From: Papio anubis
Taxonomy: Eukaryota; Chordata; Mammalia; Primates; Cercopithecidae
DNA: 64,000 nt
NCBI RefSeq assembly: GCF_008728515.1
Contig: NC_044995.1
Location: 9,621,104 to 9,685,103 of the forward strand
Direction of reading: 5' to 3'
Positions 11,975-24,400 of this stretch are shown here, in pieces. Position numbers and translations under genes: made by a program. A model generated the notes under the pieces. The model was not told where the DNA came from, searched no databases, and was given only the letters and a program-made list of their open reading frames with translations. Position 1 is the first letter of the stretch; each line of letters opens with the position of its first letter.

Positions 11975-11980
11975 TTTATT
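11975..11980 (-). promoter_or_regulatory. NLRP7: NLRP7 polyadenylation signal
   Basis: AATAAA on the minus strand, about 210 bases after the stop codon and followed by AGTGAGCACTCTCATTGC. Cleavage would fall near 11955-11965. It is the first good signal in this direction. Confidence 0.7.
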
Positions 11981-12187
11981 ATCCCTGTGAGAAGGTGCGT
12001 AGTGTGATGTGAAGGGGGTGTGTGACTTGTGCAGAATCTCCCACAAACAGCAAGAAAACCAGTGTCAAATTTGACATCTTGACACAGACTCTAGTGTTAA
12101 CACGTGACCCTCTGACCTTCATCCACAAAATATCTTAGAGACCAGATTCCCGCTTCCTGTGTAATTCGTAGAGCGATCCCAGGCTGC

Positions 12188-12320
12188 TCAGCAAAAAAAG
12201 TCACAGCACGGAGGTGCCGTTGCCCCGGAAGCATTGCAATCAATTGTCAGCTTAGGATTCTTTTCTTTCACTTCCTCCAACAGCTTCTTGATTTCCAAAT
12301 TAGTTTCATAGGTCTTCAAC
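12188..12320 (-). CDS. NLRP7: NLRP7 last coding exon
   Basis: Acceptor ATCCCTGCAG before 12320. It encodes LKTYETNLEIKKLLEEV, then KNPKLTIDCNASGATAPP and CCDFFC, followed by TGA at 12190-12188. This is the typical NLRP7 C-terminus. The 3' UTR runs below 12188. Confidence 0.96.
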
Positions 12321-15300
12321 CTGCAGGGATCAGAGAACACAAATGTTCCCAGGGCGCCTATAGTTTCATTGTCCCAAGAAATTCACTCTCAACTACCCAG
12401 GATGCCTGAACACCTGTTTTCAAACACTCAAAGCAGGAAACATTTTTGGGATTTTTGGGGGGACAGGGTCTGGCTCTGCTCTGTGGCCCAGGCTGGGGTG
12501 CAGTGGTGCCATCTTGGCTCTCTGCAACCTCCAGGTCCCAGGTTCAAGCGACTCTCATGCCTTAGCCTCCTAACAGGGATTACAGGTGTGCACCATCACG
12601 CTTGGCTAAGTTTTTATTTACAGGCTAAGTTTTGTAAATGCCGCCTAAGAGGTGGCATTTCAACATGTTAGCCAGGCTGGTCTCGAACTTCTGGCCTCGA
12701 GTGATCCGTCCACCTCGGCCTCCCAAAGCCATGGGATTACAGATGTGAGCCACAGCACCCAGCCAGAAACATTTTCTAAAAAGAAATTTAGACCCACACA
12801 ATGGGGATCCTTATAAATCTAAGAAAAAAGATTATGGCCAGGCACGGTCTCTCACACCTGTAGTCCCAGCACTTTGGGAGGCCAAGGCCGGCAGATTGCT
12901 TGAGCTCAGCAGTTCAAGACCAGCCTGGGCAACACAGCAAAACCCTGTCTCTACCAAAAATACAAAAAGTTAGGCAGGAATGGTGATGCATGCCTATAGT
13001 CCCAGCTACTCGGGAGGCTGAGGCAGGAGGATCACTTGAGCCCAGGAGGCGGAGGTTGCAACAAGATGGAGATTGCCCTACTGCACTCCAGCCTGGGTAA
13101 CACAGTAAAATATGTCCTTAAAAAATAAATTTGAAAACTAGATAATCAGGCCGGGGCATGGTGGCTCATGCCTATAATGCCAGCACTTTGGGAGACTGAG
13201 GCGGGCCAGCACTTTGGGAGACTGAGGTCTCTACTAAAAATACAAAAATTAGCTGGTCGTGGCAGCAGACACCTGAAATACCAGCTACTCAGGAGGCTGA
13301 GACAGGAGAATCGCTTTGAACCTGGGAGGTGGACATTGCAGTGAGCCAATGTCGTGCCACTGTACTGCAACCTGGGTGACAGAGCAAGACTCTGTGTCCT
13401 TGGCCAGGCACAGTGGCTCATGCCTGTAATCCTAGCACTTTGGGAGGCTGAGGCAGGCAGATCATGAGGTCAGGAGTTTGAGACCAGCCTGACCAACATG
13501 GAGAAACACTATCTCTACTAAAAATACAAAAAAATTGGCCGGGCGCGGTGGCTCAAGCCTGTAATCCCAGCACTTTGGGAGGCCGAGACAGGCGGATCAC
13601 GAGGTCAGGAGATCGAGACCATCCTGGCTAACACGGTGAAACCCCGTCTCTACTAAAAAAAAAAAAATACAAAAAACTAGCCGGGCGCAGTGGCGGGCGC
13701 CTGTAGTCCCAACTACTCGGGAGGCTGAGGCAGGAGAATGGCGTGAACCCGGGAGGCGGAGTTTGCAGTGAGCTGAGATCCAGCCACTGCACTCCAGCCT
13801 AGGCGGCAGAGCGAGACTCCGTCTCAAAAAAAAAATTAGCCGGGCATGGTGGCCCATGCTCGCAATCCCAGCTACTCAGGAGGCTGAGGCAGAAGAATCG
13901 CTTGAACCTGGGAGGCTGAGGTTGCAGTGAGCAGAGATCACACCATTGCCCTCTAGCCTGGGCAATAAGAGTGAAACTCCGTCTCAAAAAAGTAAAATAA
14001 AATAAATACAAAAATTAGCCAGGCATGCTGGCACGTGCCTGTAATCCCAGCTACTCAGGAGGCTGAGGCAGGAGAATTGCTTGAACCCGGGAGGCAGAGG
14101 TTGCAGTGAGCAGGAGAATTGCTTGAGGCAGTGTGAGAGAATTGCAGTGAGGCAGGATTGCAGTGAGGCAGGAGAATTGCTTGAACCCGGGAGGCAGAGG
14201 TTGCAGTGAGATTGCACCACTGCACTCCAGCCTGGGCAACAGAGCGAGACTGTCTCAAACAAACAAGAAAAAGACTTTGTCTCCAAATAGATAAATAAAA
14301 ACTAGTGGCAAATCAAACCTTCAGTAGAACTAAGAGAATGCCAGAGTGAACCCCAGGGTTAATCATAGCAAACGTGGCTCTAACATGACAGCAGCATGCA
14401 ACGCTGTGCTTGTGAACATGAGGGGTAGTCATTGTAGAGGCACTGGCTTGCTATGTTGCCCAGGCTGGTCTCAAACTCCTAGCCTCAAACGATCCTCCCA
14501 CCTTGGCCTCCCAGAGGAGGAACTGAGGAATGAGAACAGAAATACATCCAAAACATATGACATAAGAGACCACAGGGTTAGAGATTTGTCACCAATAGTC
14601 CTTGGTGGCATTACAGACCATGGTCCCACTAGCAAGAGAAACATGACACTGTATAGCTCAACTTTCATGATATACCCCTAAAACCTTAACTCATTTATGC
14701 CAGAGGTTACAATTATTTGAACTGCAGACGTGTGAAAAATCGTACCTTGGCAATGACCTTGAGCAGGATATAAATAACTCCCACATGCTTAGCGTTCCAA
14801 TAATGGAACACTAGACATCGTTAAGCAGTTTACATGCGTATCTACAACTAAACTCTTGAACAAGACAAGTGGGCTGTGCACAGTGGCTCACGTCTCTAAT
14901 CCTAGTACTTTGTGAGGCCAACAAAGGAGGATCCCTCGAAGCCAGGAGTTTGAGAACAGCCTTGGCAACATAGCTACATAGTACAGCAGAGCAAAACATT
15001 GTCTCAAGAAAAGGAAAGGACAGAAAAGGGAAAAGGGAAAGGGGAAAGGGAAAAAGAAAAAGGCAAGAAGAAACTGAGGTAGATTATGTTAAAATAAGTC
15101 ATTGATGCGGTGGCTCAAGCCTGTAATCCCAGCACTGTGGGAGGCCGAGACGGGTGGATCGCGAGGTCAGGAGACGGAGACCATCCTGGCTAACCCGGTG
15201 AAACCCCGTCTCTACTAAAAAATACAAAAAACTAGCCGGGCGTGGTGGCGGGCGCCTGTAGTCCCAGCTACTCGGGACGCTGAGGCGGGAGAATGGCGTG

Positions 15301-17241
15301 AACCCAGGAGGCAGAGCTTGCAGTGAGCTGAGATCCAGCCACTGCACTCCAGCCTGGGCGACAGAACGGGACTCCATCTCAAAAAAAATAAAATAAAAAT
15401 AAGTCATTTAAAAGATATACATGGCTCACAATTATGGGAACATCTGTGGTACGATCCTCTGAAAAGCTAAGACCCAGGACAGCTCTGGGAACTACCTATT
15501 TTTGGATGTAGCGATGAGGGGGGTGTGTGTGCATGTGTGCGTGTGTACGCTCATGCACACACGTACACACAAGCTTCCAGTCTGTACTCCAGGATGATTT
15601 AAACTGTCAGTATGCCAAGTACTAAGTGTTTGGGGGAATGTTGGACAATATTCAATTCACAGAGCATTTTAGAGAAGTATCTAATTTTTAAATTATCTCC
15701 TAAGCTAGGAGTGTGCTATAGAAAGATGCCTTAAGTTGATTCCTACAAAGAGTGCACCCACTTCCAAAAAACCACTCTTCTCTGCATGGGAAATTCACCA
15801 TGTGAAACAGCCATCCCAGGGCTGGGTGTGTTGGCTCACACCTGTAATCCCAGCACTTTGAGGGGCTGAGGCAGGTGGATCACCTGAGGTTGGGAGTTTG
15901 AGACCAACCTGACCAACATAGTGAAACCCTGGTCTCTACTAAAAACTACAAAAATTGGCCAGGTGTAGTGGCTCATGCCTGTAACTCCAGCACTTTGGAA
16001 GGCCAAGGCAGGCAGATCACCTGAGGTCAGGAGCTCAAGACCAGTGAAACCCTGTCTCTACTAAAAGTACAAAAATTAGCCGGGCGTGGTGGCAAGCGAC
16101 TGTAATCCCAGCTACTCAGGAGGCTGAGGCAGGAAAATCGCTTGAACCCACGGAGCGGAGCTTGCAGTGAGCCGAGATCGCACCACTGCACTCCAGCCTG
16201 GGCTACAAGAGCGAAACTCCGTCTCAAAAAAAAAAAAAAAAGAAAAAAATACAAAAATTAGCTGGACATGCTGGCGTGCCTGTAGGCCCAGCTACTCAGG
16301 AGGCTGAGGCAGGAGAATTGCTTGAACTTGGGAGGCGGGGGTTGCGGTGAGCCAAGATCGCGCCACTGCACTCCGGCCTGGGTGACAGAGCAAGACTCCA
16401 TGTCAAAAAAAAAAAAAAAAAAAAAAAGCCATACCTGAGTGTCTTCAAGGATCCAGTTCTTTGTCTTAGAACCCTAAAGAGCTGAATTATGCCACTCTTC
16501 CACAAATGATTCTGGCCCAGGTCCAGAGTTTCAAGCTTCTGATTGCTGATGAGAGCAGATCCAAGATGCTGACAATAGAAAGGCATGAGGGAGCAGCTCC
16601 AGAGGCTGTTGAGGAAGAACATGGAAACCCGTGCATTCACTGAGCAGGTAGTGGCCAGATGCCATGGCTCATGTCTGTAATCCCAGCACTTCAAGAGGCC
16701 AAGGCAGGTGGATCACTTGAGGCCAGGAGCTCGAAACCAGCCTTGCCAACATGGTCAAACTCCATCTCTATTAAAAATGCAAAGATGAGGCAGGGTGTGA
16801 AGGCAGGCACCTGTAATCCCAGCACCTTGGGAGGCTAAGGAAGGTGGATCACCTGAGTTCAGGAGTTTGAGACCAGCCAGGCCAACATGGTGAAACCCCA
16901 TCTCTACAAAAAATTAGCCACGCATGGTGGTGAGTGCCTTTAATGCCAGCTACTTGGGAAGGTGAGGCACAAGAATCACTGGAGCCTGGGAGGCAGAGAT
17001 TGCAGTGAGCGAAGATCGTGCCACTGCACTCCAGGCTGGGCAACAGAGTGAAACTCCATCTCATAAATAAATCCATACAATGAAAATACAAAAATTAGCC
17101 AGGTATGGTGTAGCCACCTGTCATTCCAACTAGTCAAGACGCTGAGGCAGGAGAATTGCTTGAACCCAGGAGGCAGAGGTTGTAGTGAGCCAACATATCA
17201 CCACTACACTGCAGCTTGGGTGGAAGAGTGAGACTCGGTCT

Positions 17242-17275
<34 letters not shown>

Positions 17276-20038
17276 CAACATATGTGCTGGGGATCCAGTA
17301 CTGAGGAAATGCAGAGAGGAGTGAGATGAAGAAATATTTTAGTGACAGCAGACATCTGGATGTGTTCTATTGAAGACAATGGATGACGGTATTAAAATAA
17401 ACAGGATAGAGGTAAGTCAACCAGAGAGGCACTGGCTAGATTTATGCCAGTCATTTAAGTTCTCTCTGGGAAAGTGATATGAGGGAAAAAACTGAAGGAT
17501 GTTAGATCGTGAACCAGCTTGCTAATTGGGGGAAGGAATCTTGTAAATAAAATACTGAGCTAGTGAGAAAGTAGAATGATTTTGGCTCATAACTGGTAAG
17601 ACGAGACCATAAGGCCCTGTAGGCCACTGTAAAAGCCTTAGATTTTTTTTTTTAAGACAGTTTCGCTCTTATTGCCCAGGCTGGAGTGCAATGACATGAT
17701 CTCGGCTCACTGCAACTTCCGCCTCCCAGGTTCAAGTGATTCTCCTGCCCCAGCCTCCGGAGAATCTAGGATTACAGGCACAAGCCACCAGGTGATCCAC
17801 TCCTTTATTTGCACTGAGCTTTTGAGTCTTTGGAAATAGTAAGGTGTCACGGTCTGGCCTGCAGCTTGAAATGTTCCTCAGGGTGATGGGTTAAGAAACT
17901 TCAGGAGGACAGGAACAGTGGCTCATGCCTGTAATCCCAGTACTTTGGGAAGCTGAGGCAGGTGGATCACTTGAGGTCAGGAGTTGCAGACCAGCCCCGC
18001 CAACATGGTGAAACCTGGTCTCTACTAAAAATACAAAAATTAGCTGGGCATGGTGGTGCACCCCTGTAATCCTAGCTACTTAGCTGAGGCAGGAGAATCG
18101 CTTGAACCTTGGAGGCTGAGGTTGCAGTGAGCCAAGATGGCACCACTGCACTCCAGTCTGGGTGACAGAGCGAGACTCCGTCTCAAAAAAGAAAAAAAGT
18201 ACCCTGTGTTCTCGTGTTTTTTTTCTTGTCTCTACAGCGAAGCTAAGTAGTAATGACACGATGCAGATTATCTTCTCATTAGGATTGCAGATTCTAGTTG
18301 GAAAATAGGTTGCATCCAAGGATGCAACTGACAAGCTTCGGAGAGAGAAGTGATAAACAGCTCACTGTTCCATTTGTGGAGGCTTTGCATTTCCTGGGGT
18401 GGTATCCCATCTCCAGTTCCCTGGGTTTATGAGCGGGGGCAGGCTCACGGCTTCCTGATTACTGGATCCCAGCAGAAGCAGCAATGTTCCTGAAGTCCAG
18501 GTCACTGGGGGCCATTCTCACCTATATTTCACCTCTCCAGGCCCTCTACATGACTTTGGAAGTGCCCACCCACCTATATTCAGTTTCTGGAGGGGTTTGC
18601 TCTTAAAACTGGATCCAAAGTGATACAGTCTGAGATATTGAAAACATAGAAATTGACCGGGTGCAGTGGCTTACACCTGTAATTCCAGCACTTTGGGAGG
18701 CCGAGACAGGCGGATCATGAGGTCAGGAGATCAACACCATCCTGGCTAACACAGTGAAACCCCATCTCTACTAAAAATACAAAAAATTAGCTGGGCGTGG
18801 TGGCGGGCATCTGTAGTCCAAGCTACCCAGGAGGCTGAGGCAGGAGAATCACTTGAACCTGGGAGGTGGAGGTTGCAGTGAGCCAAGATCATGCCATTGC
18901 ACTCCAGCCTGGGCGACAGAGTGAGACTCCATGTCAAATAAATAAATAAAACAGAAATTAAGGATTTCCAGATTTTGAAAAACTTTAAAAACGAGGCCAG
19001 GCGTGATGGCTCATGCCTGTAATCCTAGCACGTTGGGAGGCCGAAGTGGGAGGATTCTTGAGTCTCCGAGTTCAAAACCAGCCTGGAAAAGATGACAAGA
19101 CCTCATCTCTACAGAAAAAAGTTAGCTGGCCATGGTAATACATGCCTGTAGTCCCAGCTACTCAGGAGGCTGAGGTGGGAGGACCGATCAAGCCTGGAAG
19201 ACTGAAGCCGCAGTGAGCCGTGATCACACCACTGCACTCCAGCCTGGGGGACGGAGCAAGACCCTGTCTCAAAAAAAAAGAAAGAAAAAAGAAAAAGGAA
19301 ATCGCCTACCGTAGGTGTTTTAGGTTACAGTTTGGATTCTCTAACGCCTGACAGAGAATCCACAATCCACGAGCTATCTGGTTGAGACTCAAGTCCAGGT
19401 TTGTGAGGCTGCAGGCTTCTTGCAGTGCCTCTGAGAGATATCTACAGCCACGCTTGGTTATGCTGCATTGCTGCAACCTGCAGGATAATCAAAGGAAGAG
19501 AAGCCCGTTATCCGTCTGGCTAATGCCCTGTGATGTAGTTATTTCCAGCACTGTATACCTTCCACCTTGAGCTATCTACTTCCAGGTGGGCTTGTACATA
19601 AAAGCATGCAAATGGCCCAGTGCAGTGGCTTATGCCTATAATCCCAGCAGTGGGAGGCCGAGACGGGTAGATCACTTGAGGTCAGGAGTTCAAGACCAGC
19701 CTGGCCAACATGGTGAAATCCATCTCTACTTAAAAAAAAAAAAAAAAAAAAAATTGGTCCAGACACAGTGGCTCAAGCCTGTAATCCCAGCGCTTTGGGA
19801 GGCTGAGGCAGGCAGATCACCTGAGGTCGGGAGTTCAAGACCAGCCTGACCGACATGGAGAAATTCCGTATCTACTAAAAATACAAAATTAGCTGGGTGT
19901 GGTGGCCCATGCCTGTAATCCCAGCTACTCGGGGGTCTGAGGCAAGAGAATTGCTTGAACTTGGGAGATGAAGGTTGCGGTAAGCAGAGATCGCGCCATT
20001 GCACTCCAGCCTGGGCAACAAGAGTGAAACTCTGTCTC

Positions 20039-20091
<53 letters not shown>

Positions 20092-21390
20092 GACACACAT
20101 ATACATATACACAAAAATTAGCCGGGTGTGGTGGTGCACGCCTGTAATCCTAGCTACTCAGGAGGCTGAGGTAGGAGAATTACTTGAACCCAGGAACCAG
20201 AGGTTGCAGTGAGCCAAGATTGCACCACTGCATTCCAGCCTGGGTGACAGTGAGACTCCATGCAAAAAAAAAAAAAAATCTCAGAAATGAACACTAGCTA
20301 GAATTTCCGAACAGAAATAGGTCTTCGACCCTATGCAATCTCTTGAATATTGTTCTAACCACGATCTTAATGTGAACAGGTAACTCAGGTTGAGCTTCTT
20401 CCCATGTAACAAGATTCAGCCAACAACAGTTCATGGGTCAATTCCAACCTGCTACCTAGGTTTTTATAAATAAGGTTTTTTGGCTGAGTTTTTTTTATTT
20501 TTTTCTTGAGACGGAGTCTCGCTCTGTTGCCCAGGCTGGAGTGCGGTGGTGCGATCTCAGCTCACTGCAGCCTCTGCCTCCGGATTCAAGCGATTCTCCT
20601 ACCTCAGCCTTCTGAAGTAGCTGGTACTACAGACACGCACAACCAAGCCTGGTTAATTTTTTTATTTTTTAGTAGAGATGGGTTTTCACCATGTTGGCCG
20701 GGTTGGTCTCGAACCCTAGGTGATTTGCCCGCCATTCACCACCTGTTCCCCAATAACCTATGGAAATAAAAATTTTACAAAAGGTGTCACTGGCCCTACC
20801 ATATAACTCAATCTACCTCCAATAGCAGGCAGTGCTATGTCATATGAATTTGAAAGAACACACACAAAGCATCAGATCCAAGAACCAATTGCCCATCTCA
20901 AATCTTCCTTCATAGCAGGAAGAGGTTCTGCAGACATGCAAATATTAGCATGCTTCTACCTGTATCTGCCTGTTTTTGTTGTTGTTTTTGAGACGGAGTC
21001 TCGCTCTGTCACCCAGGCTGGAGTGCAGTGGTGAGATCTTGGCTCGCTGCAACCTCCGCCTTCTGGGTTTATGCCATTCTCCTGTCTCAGCCTCCCAAGT
21101 AGCTGGGACTACAGGCACCCACCACCATGCCCGGCTAATTTTTGGTAATTTTAGTGGATACGGGGTTTCACCATGTTAGCCAGGATGGTCTTGATCTCCT
21201 GACCTCGTGATCCACCCGCCTCGGCCTCCCAAAGTGCTGGGATTACAGGCGTGAGCCACCGTGCCTGGCCTCTGCCTATTCTTTAATTCTTGTCAAGTTC
21301 GTAAAGTTACATTTGAAATGAATTAACTAGTACTTTCTTCTCTCTTCTGCTTGAATTCACTTGCATGCACACGTGCGCACGCACACGTAC

Positions 21391-21427
<37 letters not shown>

Positions 21428-24400
21428 GAGCCAGCAGAGACTTACACCAAGGCCTGCAGTTTACACTCAGGGTAACTCAAGCCCTCACACAGAAACTTCA
21501 CCCCTGTATCCCCAATGGGGTTCTTGGCCAAGCACAGGTGTGTCAGCTGCTGGCTGACAACCAAGACAGCAGCAAGGTCCTTGCAACTGGCTTCTGTAAG
21601 ACGACAGTTTTCCAACCTGCAAAAGTATGAAACAAATGGTAAAAGGATGAGAACATTTCCACAACTCCAACCTGCTTGGCGATGTCCACATGCTAGGGTC
21701 CTCAGCTTCAGCCCTCCCTGTTCATCCCCTGCCCCCTGTCCTGTGCAAGTCATCACGGCCACGAAAGACCAGAAATGCGAGAAGGCCAAGATGTAGCGGT
21801 CCACCTGGAGCCCTCACAGGACACAGGTGTTCTTTTGTTTGTTTTTGAGATGGAGTCTCTCGCTCTGTCACCCAGGCTGGAGTGCAATGGCACGATCTCA
21901 ACTCACTGCAACTTCCACCTCCCAGTTTCAGGCAATTCTCCTGGCTCAGCCTCCTGAGTAGCTGGGATTACAGATGTGCACCATCACGTCTGGCTGGTTT
22001 TTTTTGTTGTTTTGTTTTGTTTTGAGACGGAGTCTCACTCTGTCGCCCAGGCTGGAGTACATTGGCGCTATCTCGGCTCACTGCCAAGCTCTGCCTCCTG
22101 GGTTCACACCATTCTCCTGCCTTAGTCTCCCGAGTAGCTGGGACTACAGGCGCCCGCCACCACACCCGGCTAATTTTTTGTATTTTTTAGTAGAGATGGG
22201 GTTTCACCATGTTAGCCAGGATGGTCTCGATCTCTTGACCTCGTGATCCGCCCGCCTTCGTCTCCCAAAGTGCTGGGATTACAGGCGTGAGCCACCACAC
22301 CCACCCTGTTTTTTTTGTATTTTTAATAGAGACGGGGTTTCGCCATGTTGGCCAGGTTGGTCTCGAACTCCTGAACTCAGATGATCCGCCCACCTCAGCC
22401 CCCCAAAGTGCTGAGATTACAGGCAGAGCCACCATGCCCAGCCTGAAGCAGGTGTTTATGTCAGCGAGAGGTGCCACGTGGGTGGCCCAGCAAGTCAGGT
22501 GTTACCCTTTCTCTTCTATGGCCCCAGAGCTAAACTGGAGCTGCCCGTGGGAAGAGGAGACTTACGACAACATCTGTAGGAAGTGTTTTGGGTGTGTCAT
22601 GGTCTTGTACAGCAACTTGGCACCCTCGTCCAGGAGCACACTGGCTGAGAGGTGCAGGTGCCTCAGGGACTGGTTGGCTTTGAGGACATAGAAGAAATCA
22701 ACCCACTGCTCCGAGGTGGCACAGTGACCTCCCAACCTGTGAAAAGCGTGGGAAAAGTCATTCTTCTAGGAGGACAGAGTATAACCTATCAGCTTTTTTT
22801 TTTTTTTTTTTTTTTTTTTTGAGACAGTTTCACTCTGTCACCCAGGCTGAAGTGCAGTGGCGTCATCTCACCTCACTGCAGCCTCCACCTCCCGGGTTCA
22901 AGCGATTCTCCTGCCTCAGCCTCCCAAGCAGCTGGGATTACAGGCACACGCCAATTTTTGTATTTTTAGTAGAGATGGGATTTCACCATGTTGACCATGC
23001 TGGTCTTGAACTCCCGACCTCAGGTAATCCACCCACCTCGGCCTCTCAAAGTGCTGGGATTACAGGTGTGAGCCACCACGCCTGGCTCAGATTAGCTTCT
23101 GCTTGACTTCCCAAAACGTTATGTCTTTGGTTTATCTCATTCTACTCATGTCTCCAACCCCGGCCTGAATTATTGGAGAGATCTAATCTTTCCTCTGCTC
23201 TTTCAAGTATCCCCATGGCCATTAGAGTAACATCCAGCCACATCTCCAAGAGATTGTAATACAATTCTGTGCAATGTTTCACCAAAATGGCCTGTGTGGA
23301 TGATTTTGTAGGGAGGAAAAAAATTTTTTTTGAGACAGGATCTCGCTGTTGCCCAAGCTGGAGTGCAGTGGCATGATCACAGCTCACCACAACCTCTGTC
23401 TCCTGGGCTCAAATGATCCTCCCAACCTCAGCCTCCAGTGTAGCTGGGACTAGAAGGGGCAAATTGATGCTTAATTCTCAAAATAAAAATTTTATCCTGG
23501 CCAGGTGCAGTGGCTCATGCCTGCAATCCTAGCACTTTGGGAGGCCGAGGCAGGTGGATCACTTGAGGTCAGAAGTTCAAGACCAGCCTGGCCAACGTGG
23601 TGAAACCCCGTCTCTACTAAAAATACAAACATTTGTTGGGCATGGTGGTGCATGCCTGTAATCCCAGCTACTCGGGAGGCTGAGGCAGGAGAATCGCTTG
23701 AACCCAGGAGGCATAGGTTGCTGTGAGCCGAGATCGCAACACTGCACTCCAGCCTTGGCAACAAGAGTAAAACTCTCTCCCCCCTCAAAAAAAAAAAAAA
23801 AAAAAAAAAAGATTCTCATAGGAGTGCAGAGAAGGTTGCATGCTCCATATGAGTACCTAACTCCTGATGATCTGAGATTGATGATCCATTCACCTCAGAC
23901 TCCCAAAGTGCTGGGATCATAGCACTGCATAGGGATCAGGCACCAACAATTAGCTTCAGTGCCCGATGATCTGAAATTGAACAGTTTCATCCCAAAACTA
24001 CCACGAACCTCTGTCTAGGGAATAATTCTCTTGCACAAAATCGGCCCCCATTGCAGAAAAGGCTGGGGGCCGCTGCTCTCCATCCCAACATGTAGGCAAG
24101 CTGCAGTCAGGAATAGCACGTCCCTAAAGCCAGAACACAGCACAGAATTCGGGGGGTTTCTTTGCATCGAGAGCTGGTTATGCAACGCAGAAGCCAAGCT
24201 GGCAGGGGAAAGAGGAGAGGCTGACTTCCCACACAGGCCTGTTTGAGGAATACATTCCCCGTCTGGGACGGCATCCAAAGTGGTTACCCTTTTTCCTAGA
24301 TCCCCCGGCAACGCGGTGCAGCGGACTCTGGGTACTGGGGAGAGCGGAGACCATGAGACCCACCTCAGGTACTGCAGGTTGCATTTGTGATTTCTGAGCA

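Noticed and set aside
16435..16568. Shorter 134-bp version of the NLRP7 LRR exon
   Set aside because: The internal AG would break the reading frame. The acceptor at 16606-16607 gives the usual 171-bp unit.
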